Source of the DNA: Henckelia pumila
Taxonomy: Eukaryota > Streptophyta > Magnoliopsida > Lamiales > Gesneriaceae
NCBI RefSeq assembly: GCF_033568475.1
Contig: NC_133122.1
Coordinates: 180,129,449-180,193,448, forward strand
DNA length: 64,000 nucleotides
Direction: 5' to 3'
In this document: piece by piece, positions 22,257-34,074 of the stretch
Numbering within the stretch: position 1 is the first letter of the stretch
Layout of the letters: each line of letters opens with the position of its first letter
The notes under the pieces: model-generated
The model's database searches: none
Told to the model about the DNA's origin: nothing
What the model saw: the letters and a program-made list of their open reading frames with translations, nothing else
Translations under genes and position numbers: made by a program

Positions 22257-24171
22257 GGTTTCACATCAACTAGCACATTTTTTTTCCTTTATCGACCATT
22301 CTACCAATTGATATCGTTCCACAAATAATCGAAATTCGATTTCGTGACCTTTAAGCTTTTGTGTTGATGGAAAAGAAGTCTAAAAGATTTCGAATCCTGT
22401 GTTATTTTTATTCTCTGTGTGTCCCTAATATGTATATAGTTTCTTACTCTTGTAAAGTATTGTGTTTGTTGAAGATTATGGATATTACAGTTTCCTAATT
22501 TTTTATATCATGTAAAGATTATGGACTTGAGTCTAATCCAATATTTTCAAAAGCTAGCACGAGGAAAGATTGTCGAAGTTCATACACACAAATTTAAGGG
22601 CATGCTTGGTATGAAGGAATGAGATGAGAATGAAATGAGCATTCTTATCTCATTTCATATACTCATATTTGGTTTGAGATTGGAATGAGAATAAACATTC
22701 TTATTGTATTCTCATGGCTTGGGATTAACCATTTCATTCATTTTTTTGATGAAATGGTCATTCTCACATCTTTTTTTTCCATATTTATATGGAAATTATT
22801 TCTATATTAGATTATTTAAACTATTAATTAACCTATATAATTATTATAATATATATAAAAACAATAATATTATTATACTAATAATAATAATAAATTTTTT
22901 AAATATTAATTATTAGTATTATGATTTATTATTATTATTATTATTATTATTTATAAAAGTATAAATAAAAAATATTATTTTTATTATAAAAATAATATTA
23001 TTTAATATTATTTTGAAAATAATAAATAATATTATTTATTTATTATAAAATTAAAAAATAATATTATAATTGTATCTTATTATTATAAGAAAAAATAATA
23101 ATTATTACTATAAAAACATAAATTTAAATTATTTAAATTATATAATGATAATTTTATAATAATTAATATATCATCAATAATAATAATAATAATAATAAAA
23201 ACATATGAATAACTATTATTTTGATATATGTAGTTAAAATATAATTTTTTTTATTAAAAATAATTGCATTCCATTCTTTTTCATTTCAACTGCTATCATT
23301 CGTTGGAATGGAATATAACAACCATTCCATTCTCAATCTCATTCCATTTCAAAATTAATTTCAATCATACCTTATTCCTTTCCAACGTACCAATCATGCC
23401 TTAAGAATTTAGTTCAACTGATTTGAGATAATTAACATTGATAAGATTATGACTTGAGCTTGACTCAAGTTTTAAAGAATTAATCCAACGGATGTGGGAC
23501 AACTACGTTTAATGTGTGAAGTTTGCAAGACATAAACGGATGACTTGTTAGGATAGTTTAACACATATATAACGGGGTCCAAACTTTGATACTATATAAG
23601 ATTACAGACTTGGTCTAACTCAAACTCAAAATCTGATTACTAGAATTTTTATCAATAAAGAGTCATCATACTCTGCAAGAGTTTATTTGCTGAGATATGA
23701 TCTTAATGTAAATGTTGATCAATGACAATATTCAGTAATTGAAAATTTGCTCTAAAGCATACGTACAACCTTACTATGAATACAAGCGATGGTTTTCTTG
23801 GAACCTCGACAACATAGTAGTGGTCAGGTCAACCAAATAGATACTTCCTAAATTATTAGTTTCTTTTTTTGAGTACAAGTACATCGGATATCAACTTATA
23901 TCAAATTATAACATTAAAGAATAAAATTGTCCGCGCAACCGATTGGACTTGAGCATAGACTCGAGACGTGCTTGTCTCGAGCAACGAAAGTAACTAAATC
24001 AACCTAAATAAATTATTAGTTTCACTATAGTACAATCTATTTTTTTTAATACAGTACAATCCATTATTATTTTCGCGTTTAAGTTGTTTCAAAGAATGTT
24101 ATATTTCTACCGTAACATCCATTGGAAAGGGCGTGACAAAAATAAAATCAAGACGTTAGAAAAGAAAAGTA
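22257..24171 (+). other. 3' flank of lectin receptor kinase 2
   Basis: It holds the 3'UTR and a duplicated flank. The parts 22440-22597 and 23405-23860 align with 15180-15500 (partly) and 28980-29575. The MITE at 22598-23400 interrupts it. No other gene is seen. Confidence 0.6.
22598..23400. mobile_element. PIF/Tourist-like element with GGGCATGNTTGGTA ends
   Basis: The left end GGGCATGCTTGGTATGAAGG and right end TACCAATCATGCC are inverted. TTAA lies on both sides (22594-22597 and 23401-23404), including a TTA duplication. The subterminal parts carry GGAATGAG motifs and the centre is (AT)-rich simple sequence. The homologous flanks of copies 1 and 3 run uninterrupted here, which supports an insertion. 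Confidence 0.75.
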
Positions 24172-24180
24172 TTTATAGTC

Positions 24181-25173
24181 GGGAATGGATCCCCTATTGT
24201 GGCCCTTTCCACAATAGGGGATGTTGTGGTGTCAAAACGACACCACAACAACATTTTCCTTTTTTTAAAAAAATATATTTTAATTTTTTATTTACACTTT
24301 ATAACTGTTTGTTTTGTTTTGTTTTGTTTTATTTTTATTTTTTAATACATTACAATTTATATATATATACTAGCATTTTTATCATGTCAGATTTTATTGT
24401 TTAATTTTCTTGTTATAATTTATACTTTTATATTGATAATTTTTGCACTACCACACAAATTTCTTCCTTAAAATATAAATATATTATTTAAATTTAGTTT
24501 TTTGGGCTTTTAGCTTTCATCTTTCTTTTATTCCCTCCAAAAATTTTCATTTTTAAAAATTTTTTAGGCTATTTTTTTATATATTTTATTTGTTTTATTT
24601 AAATTTTTGGAATTTTTTTTTATTTTTTTTGGCATTTTGGTTTTCTTTCTTTTGGGAGGAAGACATAGTTTGTGTTTTATTTTTACTCAGTTTTTACATG
24701 TTTGATTATTCTTTTTTTTTTCCTTTTTTATATTCATTTTTTAAAAAAATTACAACAGGGGAGGAGAATATTTGAATATAAAACGTTTGATTTTTTGAAC
24801 ATTTGCATTTCAATTTTTTTAAATTGTTTGGTTACCAAATTTATTTATTTTCAGAGTAAAACATATAATTATTTATTTTTGTTTCTATATTGACATATTT
24901 AATCAATTGGTATATTATTATATTATATATTGTAAAAAGATAAATTATAAAAAAAAATTGATACAAGAAAAATTGAAATATAAAATAAAAAATAAAAAAT
25001 TAGACTGTATTAAAAAAAAGGTAAAAAAAGAAAACAAAAGACAAGGTGAAATCAAAATTTATAAAAAAAATTTATAAAAAAAAAAAGAAAGAAAGAGAAA
25101 TGTTGTTGTGGTGTCGTTTTGACACCACAGCATCCCCTACTGTGGAAAGGGCCACAGTAGGGGATCCATTCCC
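24181..25173. mobile_element. Mutator-like element with palindromic TIRs
   Basis: The ~80-bp terminal repeats (24181-24262 and about 25092-25173) are about 95% identical by eye. Each contains two hairpins, one CCCCTANTGTGG...CCACANTAGGGG and one TTGTGGTGTC...GACACCACAA. Flanks are TTTATAGTC on both sides (24172-24180 and 25174-25182), a perfect 9-bp target duplication typical of Mutator-like elements. The left half is T-rich and the right half A-rich on this strand. There is no transposase. Confidence 0.85.
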
Positions 25174-25209
25174 TTTATAGTCATGCCACTTTAAGTGGCG
25201 TGTGATGAC

Positions 25210-26075
25210 CAAGGTTCTAAAAAAAGCGAAACGCGTCGAAACGTGAAAGTCAAGTTTCAAGTTTTTCATGTTTAAACGAGATTACTACGAGTTTAAACGC
25301 AAAAAAACTTTTCAACATTTATTAAAATTTTAATTATATTAATTCAAATAATAAATAAAATGATAAAATTACCATAAATTTAATATTAAACGAATAAATT
25401 TCAAGTTCTTAAAAACATAAAAGTATTAAAATTATATTAATTAATAGTTTCCTACATATCTAAAAATTAATATAATAAAAATAAGCTCATTATCAATTAA
25501 TAATATGTTCTAAAAAGCGCGAAACGCATCGAAGCGTGAAAGTAAGCAAGCGTATGTGGTATTAATACGAGCTTAAACGTAAAATTTTAAATATCTAACA
25601 CAAATTAATGGAGTAAATAATGCCTAAATATAATAAATTTAACTAGAATGCATTGATTTTTTGCAAAAGTCTAATTCAATTTATTATATCATTCATTTTA
25701 TATCAGTTATCATCAAATACAAACTCAATTTAACTAGACTACTTTAAAATATTAGTATTAATATTCTTCAATATGTACTGCATATACTCATCATTGGTAC
25801 ACTTAACTATCCAAGATTGTACAATTTTACATTGCTAGCATTACTTACTAATAAATTTAATAATTCATGTTCTTTCTTCGTGTTATTAATCAATTTTGGT
25901 ATTTTAAAAAATTTCACTTAAGCGTATTTAATGACACTTAATATGATCAACATGTGTTTGACCATTTTTAGTCGAAACGAGTTTTTTTACCGTTTTTAGC
26001 CGAAACGAGGCGTTTGGAGAAGTTTCAAGCTTAAACAAGATTAAACGAGGTTTAATCAAGTTTTTTAGAACACTG
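25210..26075. mobile_element. hAT-like element with CAAGGTTCTAAAAA / TTTTTAGAACACTG ends
   Basis: The ends CAAGGTTCTAAAAAA and TTTTTTAGAACACTG are inverted. Flanks are GTGATGAC (25202-25209) and GTGATAAC (26076-26083), an 8-bp duplication with one change. Inside, GAAACG(C/A)GTCGAAACG and TTAAACGAG motifs recur. It is non-coding. Confidence 0.75.
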
Positions 26076-26083
26076 GTGATAAC

Positions 26084-26151
26084 TAGAATTTTTTTTAAAA
26101 AAAAACAAATAGAAATAAGTCGCACTTTAATGTCGTTAATTTTTTATTTAT

Positions 26152-26211
<60 letters not shown>

Positions 26212-26363
26212 TGCTAGTAGTCATAAGGATAATGATAATATCATTACTTAGATATTTGTTTTATATAAGGATAACAATGAAGAAATTACAATAACAAGAA
26301 TGCTAAAATAATGTAAATTTTATAATAATTAAAAATAACAATAATAATAATAATAAAAATAAA

Positions 26364-26400
<37 letters not shown>

Positions 26401-27200
26401 TATTTAACATGATGTAATTAATTCACTTCTTTATTCTATATAATAATAACGACGAAGAAATATTAACAATAAAAACAATAAATTTGACACTGATAAAAAT
26501 AATGATAATAAATTATTTTAATGATAAATAAAGCAATAATTTTCTTACTATTTTAATAAAAAAATAATATATTTAAAATTAATATTATTAACTATATTAT
26601 TTGTGATGATGAAATATTAAATATCATAATAATATATCAAAAAATAAGAATAATAAGAATAAGAATTATTATACAGACTACAATGAAATGATAATAATAT
26701 GTAAACAAGGCTACTTTAGAAATTTTACAAATCAAAAGGATTTTATCAAATTATTTTGATATAAATTCTCAAAAAATTGCTCAAGACAGCCAACAGGCAA
26801 CAACGCCATACTCGGCTAACAAGGAAAACGAGCTAAAAAAGAACTTATAACAAAATATTTGAACCCAGATTTAACCAAAAATACTTTTAATCTTTTTTTT
26901 TTTTAATCGTAAAGCTTGTAACTATGTTAAGAATGGAATGGATCAAAAATATTTTTAATCTTTTAGTCATATTTCAATTACATATGAACCATATATAGCT
27001 AGATCATGATTTAGCACAAATTAGTTTACCCTGTTATTTAGGCTAATAAATCAAAAATAAACATATTTAAATTTACAGAAATTTAAAAAGAAAGAAAACT
27101 TTCAAAAACACCAAGTAGTAATATTATTTGACAAATCCTTTGGAGTATTACAATAATGCTGGTTGGAAATTAAGTTTAGGCGTTTACGAATCTAAATGTA
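26084..27200. repeat. AT-rich DNA with two (AAT)n microsatellites
   Basis: Pure (AAT)n runs lie at about 26153-26212 and 26338-26402. The rest is AT-rich and has no recognisable gene; an open frame across the first run encodes only poly-Asn. Confidence 0.7.
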
Positions 27201-28252
27201 TTATCAATTGATATCGCGAAGAAAGAAATTAAACTGATATCGCACACTAAACTGATATCGCGAATAAGGGTATCACGCACTAAACTGATTTCACGAAGAA
27301 AGGTACTCAAATGGTTGTAAGATCATTAAACATAGAAAAGGATCCATTCCGTCCATGTGAAGATGATGAAGTTATTCTTGGTCCAGAAGTACCATATCTA
27401 AGTGTCATTGGTGCCCTTATGTATCTTGCAAATTGCACTAGACCTGATATATCTTTTGCTGTAAATTTATTATCAAGATTCAGTTCATATCCAACAAAGA
27501 GGCACTCGAACGGAATTAAACATATATTTCGTTATCTACGAGAAACGACAGATTTGAGACTTTTGTACTCAAAAGACACCAATCAAAGTATCATTGGTTA
27601 TGCTGATGCTGGATATTTATCTGATCCACATAAGGCACGTTCCCAAACCGAATATGTATTTACTCGTGGAGGCACCGCGATTTCTTGGCGTTCACAGAAG
27701 CAAACACTCGTAACAACTTCATCAAATCACGCTGAGATTCTTGCGCTACATGAAGCAAGCCGTGAATGTGTTTGGCTAAAATCAATGACACAACATATCC
27801 AAACTTCTTGTGGATTATCAGTAGACAAGAAGCCTGTGACGTTGTATGAAGATAATGTTGCATGTATTGCTCAAATGAAAGAAGGATACATCAAAAGTTG
27901 TCAACAAAATATATCCCCCAAAGTTCTTTGCCTACACTCAAGAGTTTGAGAAGAATAAAGATATTGATATCTGTTACATTCAATCAAGTGAGAACTCATC
28001 AGACCTCTTCACAAAGGCGCTTCATACGGCAATATTCAGAAAGCATATATATAACATTGGGATGCGCAATCTACGGAATATGTGAAGAATCACTCGTGAT
28101 AACATGAGGGAGAGTTTATGTGGCTGCACTCTTTTTTTCTTGCTATGATTTTTATCCCACTGGGTTTTTTCTAGTAAGGTTTTTAACGAGGCAGTACATA
28201 AAACACGTAATAAAGAAAGTCATCATATCACAATCATCATCACAAGAGGGAG
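27200..28252 (+). mobile_element. Ty1/copia Pol 3' end (RT tail and RNase H), degenerate
   Basis: The frame 27311-27949 carries CTRPDISFAVNLLSRFSS, YADAGYLSDPHKA, TAISWRSQKQTLVTTSSNHAE and EASRECVWLKSM, the end of RT and the RNase H domain of a copia Pol. A frameshift near 27905 separates it from the tail (YTQEFEKN, SSDLFTKAL) that runs to about 28080. The family differs from the copia at 1265-1980. A purine tract AAGAGGGAG at 28244-28252 precedes the LTR. The 5' part of the element is missing. Confidence 0.85.
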
Positions 28253-28506
28253 TGTTGAAAATATGTTATTATTATAATTATTTAAAGTTGAATGTTGAAT
28301 ATTGAGTTGTAAAATGTGAAAAATTAGTGTGTGATGATGTAGATGATGATGTTTTAATTTTTGGACTAATCTTAAATGTGGATCTATAAATAGGTCTTCA
28401 TTACAATTGAATTGAGAGAAAAAGATATTGTGAAGTGTAGAGTTTGATATATTTTGAGTTTTGAAGTTTTTATTTTTTACCATAAATTTTTTACTTTTTC
28501 ACAACA
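28253..28506 (+). mobile_element. Copia 3' LTR (254 bp)
   Basis: It starts TGTTGAAAATATG after a polypurine tract and ends TTTTTCACAACA, so the termini are TGTTG...CAACA. It contains a TATA-like GATCTATAAATAGG (about 28381-28394). No matching 5' LTR is in the window. Confidence 0.75.
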
Positions 28507-28516
28507 ACCTATTATA

Positions 28517-28837
28517 TATAAACCGATTACTTATAACATATATTGGTATCAACTTATAAGTATATAAGTTTAAAACTGGGTCGCAGAAGAAGCGAAAAGG
28601 TTGCTTCTGTTGGGGCTGGCATGTTCACATCCTGATGCTAATGAGAGACCTAAAACACAAGCTATATTTCAGATGATCATATCAGGAACTATGCCTGTGC
28701 CTCCGGTGCCGCTATTCAGGCCAGCATTCGTGTGGCCTGCTGCAGCGCCGATGGATTTGGATTCAAGTTCGGTTTATTCAAGTTCGCAGTACCTCAGCAA
28801 GGAGAGCTATACAGAGCACACTGACTCTTCGGTGTAA
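28517..28837 (+). pseudogene. Lectin receptor kinase, copy 3: promoter scrap fused to the C-terminal tail
   Basis: 28517-28581 matches the upstream region of copy 2 (19287-19340). At GGGTCGCAG it switches to the coding sequence of the last part of the kinase (VAEEAKRLLLLGLACSHPDANERP) and runs 85 codons to a TAA. The tail (SYTEHTDSSV) is closest to copy 1, so the donor had features of both copies. The lectin domain, membrane segment and nearly all of the kinase are gone. A GTC microhomology at the junction suggests an internal deletion. The remaining frame is open from 28580 but has no ATG until 28601, in another frame from the family's start. It is a fossil of a third tandem gene. Confidence 0.85.
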
Positions 28838-28929
28838 ATTTTGAGAAGAAGAAAAAGGAAATCCATAATGTGCATTCCTTCGTTTGTTTGATTTGTCACC
28901 TTTCTCTGTTTTGCTTTTCTTTTTTCCTC

Positions 28930-28963
<34 letters not shown>

Positions 28964-29575
28964 TCTTACTCTTGTAAGCTATTTTGTTGATGGAAAAGAA
29001 GTCTAAGAAATCTTTTAGATATCATTTTTATTCCGAGGTATTTTGTCGAAGATTATGCATAGGACAGTTCTCTAATTTTTTATATTATTTTAAGATTATG
29101 GACTTGAGTTTAACTCAGACTCAAAAACTAGCATAAAGAAAAATGATTGTCGAAGTCATATATACAACTCCAAGAACTTAATCCAACCCATGCATGACAA
29201 CCAACATTGTTAAGATTATGACTAAATCCTAACTCAAATCCTAAAGAATTAATCCACTCGTGTGTGAAGTTTGCAAGATATAATCAAATGACACATTAGG
29301 ACAGTCCAACACATAACGAAGTTTGAACTCTACTATCATATAAGATTACTGACTTAAGCCTAACTCAGACCCAAAATCTAATGACCGGAAGAGTTTATTT
29401 GCTGAGATATGATTTTGATTTAAACGTTGATCAATGACAAAATATTCAGTATTTGAAAATTTGCTCTAAATTATACGTATAACCTTACTATGAATACAAG
29501 TGAGAGTTTCTTGGTACCTCAACAACAGAGTACTGGTCAAGTCAACAAAATAGATGCTTCCTAAATTGGACGTAA
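28838..29575 (+). other. Duplicated 3' flank of lectin receptor kinase copy 3
   Basis: 28838-29060 aligns with the 3'UTR of copy 1, including a (TA)n run at about 28933-28960. 29060-29575 aligns with 22480-22597 plus 23405-23875 downstream of copy 2. It has no gene. Confidence 0.65.
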
Positions 29576-30475
29576 GATAATAAGCTAGATATAGATATCC
29601 TCGAAAGTAAATACCGTCGATTACTTGAGATCTGGGGATCGCATTATACGACTTTCCTTCACAATTTTGTGTTGGCCAATAGCCTCCACTTTTGGTAAAC
29701 TAACTTGTTCATATGACATCCAAAATTTAGGCAAATCAGTCTGGCTGTAGCTAAGTGTAGAACACTGAAAGATATCGACGACGTTCCTTGCAGATCATCG
29801 AAGATATTAGAGAGTAATCCCAATAAGGTAATAAGAATGGTTGAAGATTTCAGCACATCTCTATCTAATCGAGTGTTGGTTATATCTCCCCACTCATTTG
29901 ATGAATTTTTGCACAAGATTAGGTTTTTTCAAGAAACCAATGTACCATTGGATATCTTAGTTAAAACATGATTAAAATAATTAATTATAAACCAAATTAA
30001 AAGAGCTTTAGGATAAGCTCAAAATTATAGACTTGCGGAATCTTACATCAAAGGGTGAAGGTCAACATCATATCACGGACATAAGAATGAAGCCTTCGCC
30101 TTTCAAGTGCCCAAAGTTCTGCATTCACAATATACCTCATATTCCCGTATGCAATACAACAACATACTAAATACACACGGCCAGGATGCTTACTTTGCAA
30201 TGCAAAACAATCATTAATTATTCGGTCGTGTCTAAAACTGGCAATACATGACTGCTTATTTGTAAATGATGATAAATAGACTTAAACTTTAGTATCCCCT
30301 CAGGTTGAAGGACAACTCCTATGATGTACTTCTTTCTTTCCCGCCGTTAAGCTAGATACGAGTGAAGGTTGCGGTTCCAAAAGATTATATCCTGTAAATA
30401 AGGATAATTATGCATCAAGTACATGTATATCATATGCCAGTTTCTCCGACGAGAGCACTGAGGTGCAGAGAAATA
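29576..30475. other. Intergenic DNA and 3' flank of the prenyltransferase
   Basis: No domain is recognised. An 85-codon minus-strand frame at 29659-29916 has a fairly balanced composition, but I cannot link it to any family. The part next to 30475 should include the 3'UTR of the minus-strand gene. Confidence 0.4.
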
Positions 30476-31342
30476 TTACTGCAGCTTCCTTCTCTTCTCC
30501 AGTTCAGTATGGACTCTTTGGAAGTTCAGTACAGCCCACACTAAATGGCACAAGCCAACCTCCGGCCATAATGCTTTGGGGGAGTACAAAAGGCAGTTTG
30601 AAGTCTGCCAAAGCAGAAAATTGCTCAATCGAGTCTCGCCTGAGGAACGGATCAAGATATCAGGATCAGGTGCCACTCCCATGTACATGTTTCTCTCGAT
30701 ATCTACAAGCTTTATATCATAGTTTTCCCCACGTTCTTCTTTACCCACATCACCATTTTCAGCATCATTCGTTTTCATCACAGACTGAATCTTATGCCAC
30801 TTATCTTCGCAAGATTCTTGAGCGGCGTGCACAATTTCATCAGTTGAAGTATAGGCCACACAAATAAGGAGAATGCTTTTGTCATTATTGGAAGTGGCTT
30901 TCATGGCCTTTTCAGCAGCAAGTCTTACAGTGTCACTTAGAAGATTCAAGTTCCCGATAAAATATACCCTCACCCCATATTGGTTCACTATACTTTCTTC
31001 CTTGAGCAAACCTTCAATTTTCTCAAGCATCAAATCCATCACACTCTGAACTTCGTCAGGCCTTCTTTTGAAATTGTCGATGCTAAACGCGTATATGGTC
31101 ACATATTTCACACCCAATTCGTAGCAGTACTTCATCAATGACATGAGAGACAGAAAGCCAGCTCTATGGCCCATTCCTTTTCCAAGATCCCACTTCTTGG
31201 CATATCGTCGATTGCCATCTAAAATAAAGGCTAGGTGATTTGGAATTGGACCCACAGAAAGAATACGAAAAAGAAATCTCCGCATGTAGCCTACAGAACT
31301 GCCAAACAACCTGCCAACGAAACTTTCCTTCTTGTTCTCCAT
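30476..31342 (-). CDS. Cis-prenyltransferase (dehydrodolichyl diphosphate synthase-like)
   Basis: A single frame of 288 aa, the usual length for the plant family. HLAFILDGNRRYAKK at 36-50 holds the catalytic Asp42 and the DGNRR motif. IYAFSIDNFKR (83-93) and ILIRSSGETRLSNFLLWQ (229-246) are the other conserved regions; Arg232 and Arg238 should bind isopentenyl diphosphate. Family members add isopentenyl diphosphate units in cis configuration to farnesyl diphosphate to make dehydrodolichyl diphosphate for protein glycosylation, or in some plants rubber. No plastid transit peptide is evident, so an ER or cytosolic role with a partner subunit is likely (inference). An insert at about 185-210 (Asp-, Glu-, Gly-rich) is within family variation. 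The coding region has no intron, but there is a likely 5'UTR intron. All core motifs are intact. Confidence 0.93.
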   Translation of the reverse strand: MENKKESFVGRLFGSSVGYMRRFLFRILSVGPIPNHLAFILDGNRRYAKKWDLGKGMGHRAGFLSLMSLMKYCYELGVKYVTIYAFSIDNFKRRPDEVQSVMDLMLEKIEGLLKEESIVNQYGVRVYFIGNLNLLSDTVRLAAEKAMKATSNNDKSILLICVAYTSTDEIVHAAQESCEDKWHKIQSVMKTNDAENGDVGKEERGENYDIKLVDIERNMYMGVAPDPDILIRSSGETRLSNFLLWQTSNCLLYSPKALWPEVGLCHLVWAVLNFQRVHTELEKRRKLQ

Positions 31343-32640
31343 TTCAATTTTTTGCCAAACCTATGACACTGCAAATTCGGTAGAATATAGCCAATGGAAT
31401 TTAAACATACCGTTCCAAGCATAATTCTCAACAATTATGAGGAAAGTTCATCCAATGATATACTGAGATATAAAAGTGAGAAAAGAATTCATGTCAAATT
31501 CTGCAGGTACTGATCAAAAACCTTGTTCGTTTGCAACACTATTAAGGACATGGTGATGGAACCGACAGAGGCGGAATGTGTCCTCTTCTCAAGCATAAAG
31601 GAGGACAGTCTTCAAGTAATTATCCGCAAATCTTAACTTTTTCATATCTTTTTTACCCTTTTTTTTTTCCCGCAATTTCACATTGATATTATACAAAAAG
31701 TGTGCCCCCCACACCCCTGAATCAAAAGCCTGATTCTGGCTCGTGTTCATTGAATGTTAATTCATAAAATTTCTTGACCTCCCTCCACTGAGGGCAGAGA
31801 CAGAAAAGAAACTCAAATTAAACTGAAAGTGGAAACAGATAATTTTTCAGAGGATAGCAGATTTCAGGCAACAACTTGTCGTAACCACGATGAAATCAAA
31901 ATACGTACAAGAGATACCACTTGGCTTGAATAAACTTCAGTTGATTTGAGAAATGGATTCAAATGACAATCATTTTAGATTTACTTGAAATCCCCAACGA
32001 AGACTTTGGAAATTATTTAACTTGTTATGGAATGGTTTAAAAATCCCTTGAATTTTTTTTCAATCCAAACAAGCTAAATAATTTAAAATACATAGATCCA
32101 AATACACTCTTAGATTGAGTTTGGCTTATAGGTCTCACATTTGAATAACGAATTTGAGCTCGGTTTCCATTAAAAGAAAAAAAATATATAATCTAACATG
32201 ATGGATTCAGAATCACGGGCTCCTCCGTTCCAAACACACCATATACATCATTTTTGGGAAATCTCTTCGACTCTACACTCCGGCCCCAAAGTTAAACCAA
32301 AGCAACGAACTAAGTTCAAACTTATTAAGACAAAAGGTACAAAAATAACCAAACGCAAAGCAAAATTTCGCAACTTTTCAAGATTCCTGAACGACACATA
32401 AAGGCTAAAGCATAAATACGGAGAATTCAACCGCAAATCGTGCGCGATAGGCGAAAAAAATTACCTCCGCGAATGATTATTGCCAGAAAATCGCGAAACC
32501 AGTTCCAATACCGAAACCCTGGCTGCAAAGTTCTTGATAGAAAGACGTTACAGAACAAGATTAAACAAATGCAAAAACTAGAGTTTAGTACACCAATTTG
32601 AGGATTCAACAGTGTTTATATGCGCGATTGTTGGGGGGCA
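31343..32640 (-). promoter_or_regulatory. 5'UTR with probable intron, and first exon of the prenyltransferase
   Basis: On the minus strand a good acceptor (TTTGCAG^TGTCATAGG) lies about 26 bp before the ATG, at 31368-31370. A plausible donor (CGCGGAG^GTAATTTTTTTCG) lies at 32464-32465, giving a 1.1-kb leader intron. The upstream exon would lie at about 32466-32600, in less AT-rich sequence. The structure is inferred from splice signals only. Confidence 0.5.
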
Positions 32641-33740
32641 ATGTCGGCGGGAAACAGAGTTTTTTGTGTGAATGAAGGAGAAAGGGAGGAAGGAAGAAAA
32701 CTGGGCTATATCCGTTGGGATCACAGCTTTGGTGTGGTATGCTTCATGTGTTGTAGGGAAAATCTAATTTATCGATCGACCTCCCCGTTTTTCAGGTTTT
32801 TTCAAAAACAACAAATTTAAAATTGAAATGATTCTGTCACGTTCACGTATGTGATAAAATAATATTATTTTTTTTAATTATAAATATAAATCGGGTTCCA
32901 TGAATCTCGTTGTTTATATTCGTGAGATCTTCTCATAGCCATAGACATGCACAATCGTATGTGTGTGTGAATTTAATCCACTAAATTATTATAGATAAGT
33001 TTTAATCCATTAAACTTTTGCAGTTTTCTAATTTTGGTACCATTTTGGCTAGAAATTTTCAAGTCATGAGAAATTGATTCTTTGGCACTTGATTTTGACC
33101 GCATAGTATCAAAAACAGAGATCTTTTAGGGCATTCACAGCGATAAAAACTCGATATGAGTTTTTTCGTGTTTCACAATTTGTCGCATCATCATATCAAA
33201 AACAAAAAAATGTCGTCCAACAATTTTTTATATGGACCTCACATTCAATTCAAATATCTCAACTATCAATTTATATATGTGTAATTTATAAAATAATGTA
33301 TTTTTTTATATGTACTACTTAAATTTTATAAAAAAAATTATAATTCTTATTAAATAAAAATCATAAAAAAAAATTGAAAGAAAAATCATAAAATTTTTAT
33401 TACTGAAAAGTTATATTTTTTAAAAGAATGAATACATAATTGTTGTGGCCCACCAAAAAACTCACGGTTTGGTGGGTTGAAGGCGGGCCAGCCCACCATC
33501 ATACGTGTAAATTTTATATAAAGTAATTAATACAAAAAAATTCACAAATTTCATTTAAAAATACATATATCACAATAAAAGTAAAATAAAAATAAAAAAT
33601 TCTCCAACCCGCGGGCTGACCCACCTAAGTCCACCTTTAGTTGAGTTGAAAAAATTTCAACCCCACCCACTTAAATTATGCAGCGGGACGGGCTCCGATG
33701 AACCTAACCCAAATTTACAACTCAAAGTGGTGCGTCCGAC
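32641..33740. other. Intergenic DNA, MITE remnants
   Basis: No gene is recognised. A GGGCATTCACAGCGATAAAA end near 33130 and a block of GTGGGTTGAAGGCGGGCC / GCGGGCTGACCCACC inverted motifs (33470-33700) suggest degraded small DNA elements. Confidence 0.4.
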
Positions 33741-34074
33741 TAGAGGTGTCAAAATGGGTTAGGCCCGTCGGGTTGGCCCGTTCCGCCATACAAAATAGGT
33801 GGGTTAGGTTGGCAATTTCCCAACCCGCCTTAAAGGTGGGCCGGCCCGCACCGCCCCGTCTAATGGTGGATTGGGGTGGGTTGCGGTTTGGCCCGCCAAA
33901 ACCCGTCAAATTACACGTAAGCCCACGGGGTTGGCCCGCCACGCCACTTAAAATAGGTGGATTGGGTTGAGGTTTTCCCAACCCGCCTTAAAGGTGGGCC
34001 GCCCCGCCTCGTCTAATGATGGGTTGCGACGGGTTGTGGGCCGACCCGCCCCGCCAGCCCGTTTCGACACCTCA
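33741..34074. mobile_element. hAT-like MITE with TAGAGGTGTCAAAA ends
   Basis: The ends TAGAGGTGTCAAAATGGG and CCCGTTTCGACACCTCA are inverted. The GC-rich interior repeats GGCGGGTTGGGCC-type motifs (CAACCCGCCTTAAAGGTGGG occurs twice). No clean target duplication was found. The open frames on both strands come from the GC-rich repeats. Confidence 0.55.

Noticed and set aside
24084-24893. Frames rich in Phe, Tyr and Leu
   Set aside because: They are translations of T-rich DNA inside a Mutator-like element.
26076-26294. Open frame with a poly-Asn run
   Set aside because: It is the translation of an (AAT)n microsatellite in non-coding DNA.
29659-29916. 85-codon minus-strand frame
   Set aside because: No recognisable domain, no paralogue in the window, no promoter or splice context; kept only as a remark.
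30463-30867. 134-codon plus-strand frame
   Set aside because: It is the antisense of the conserved prenyltransferase 3' end.
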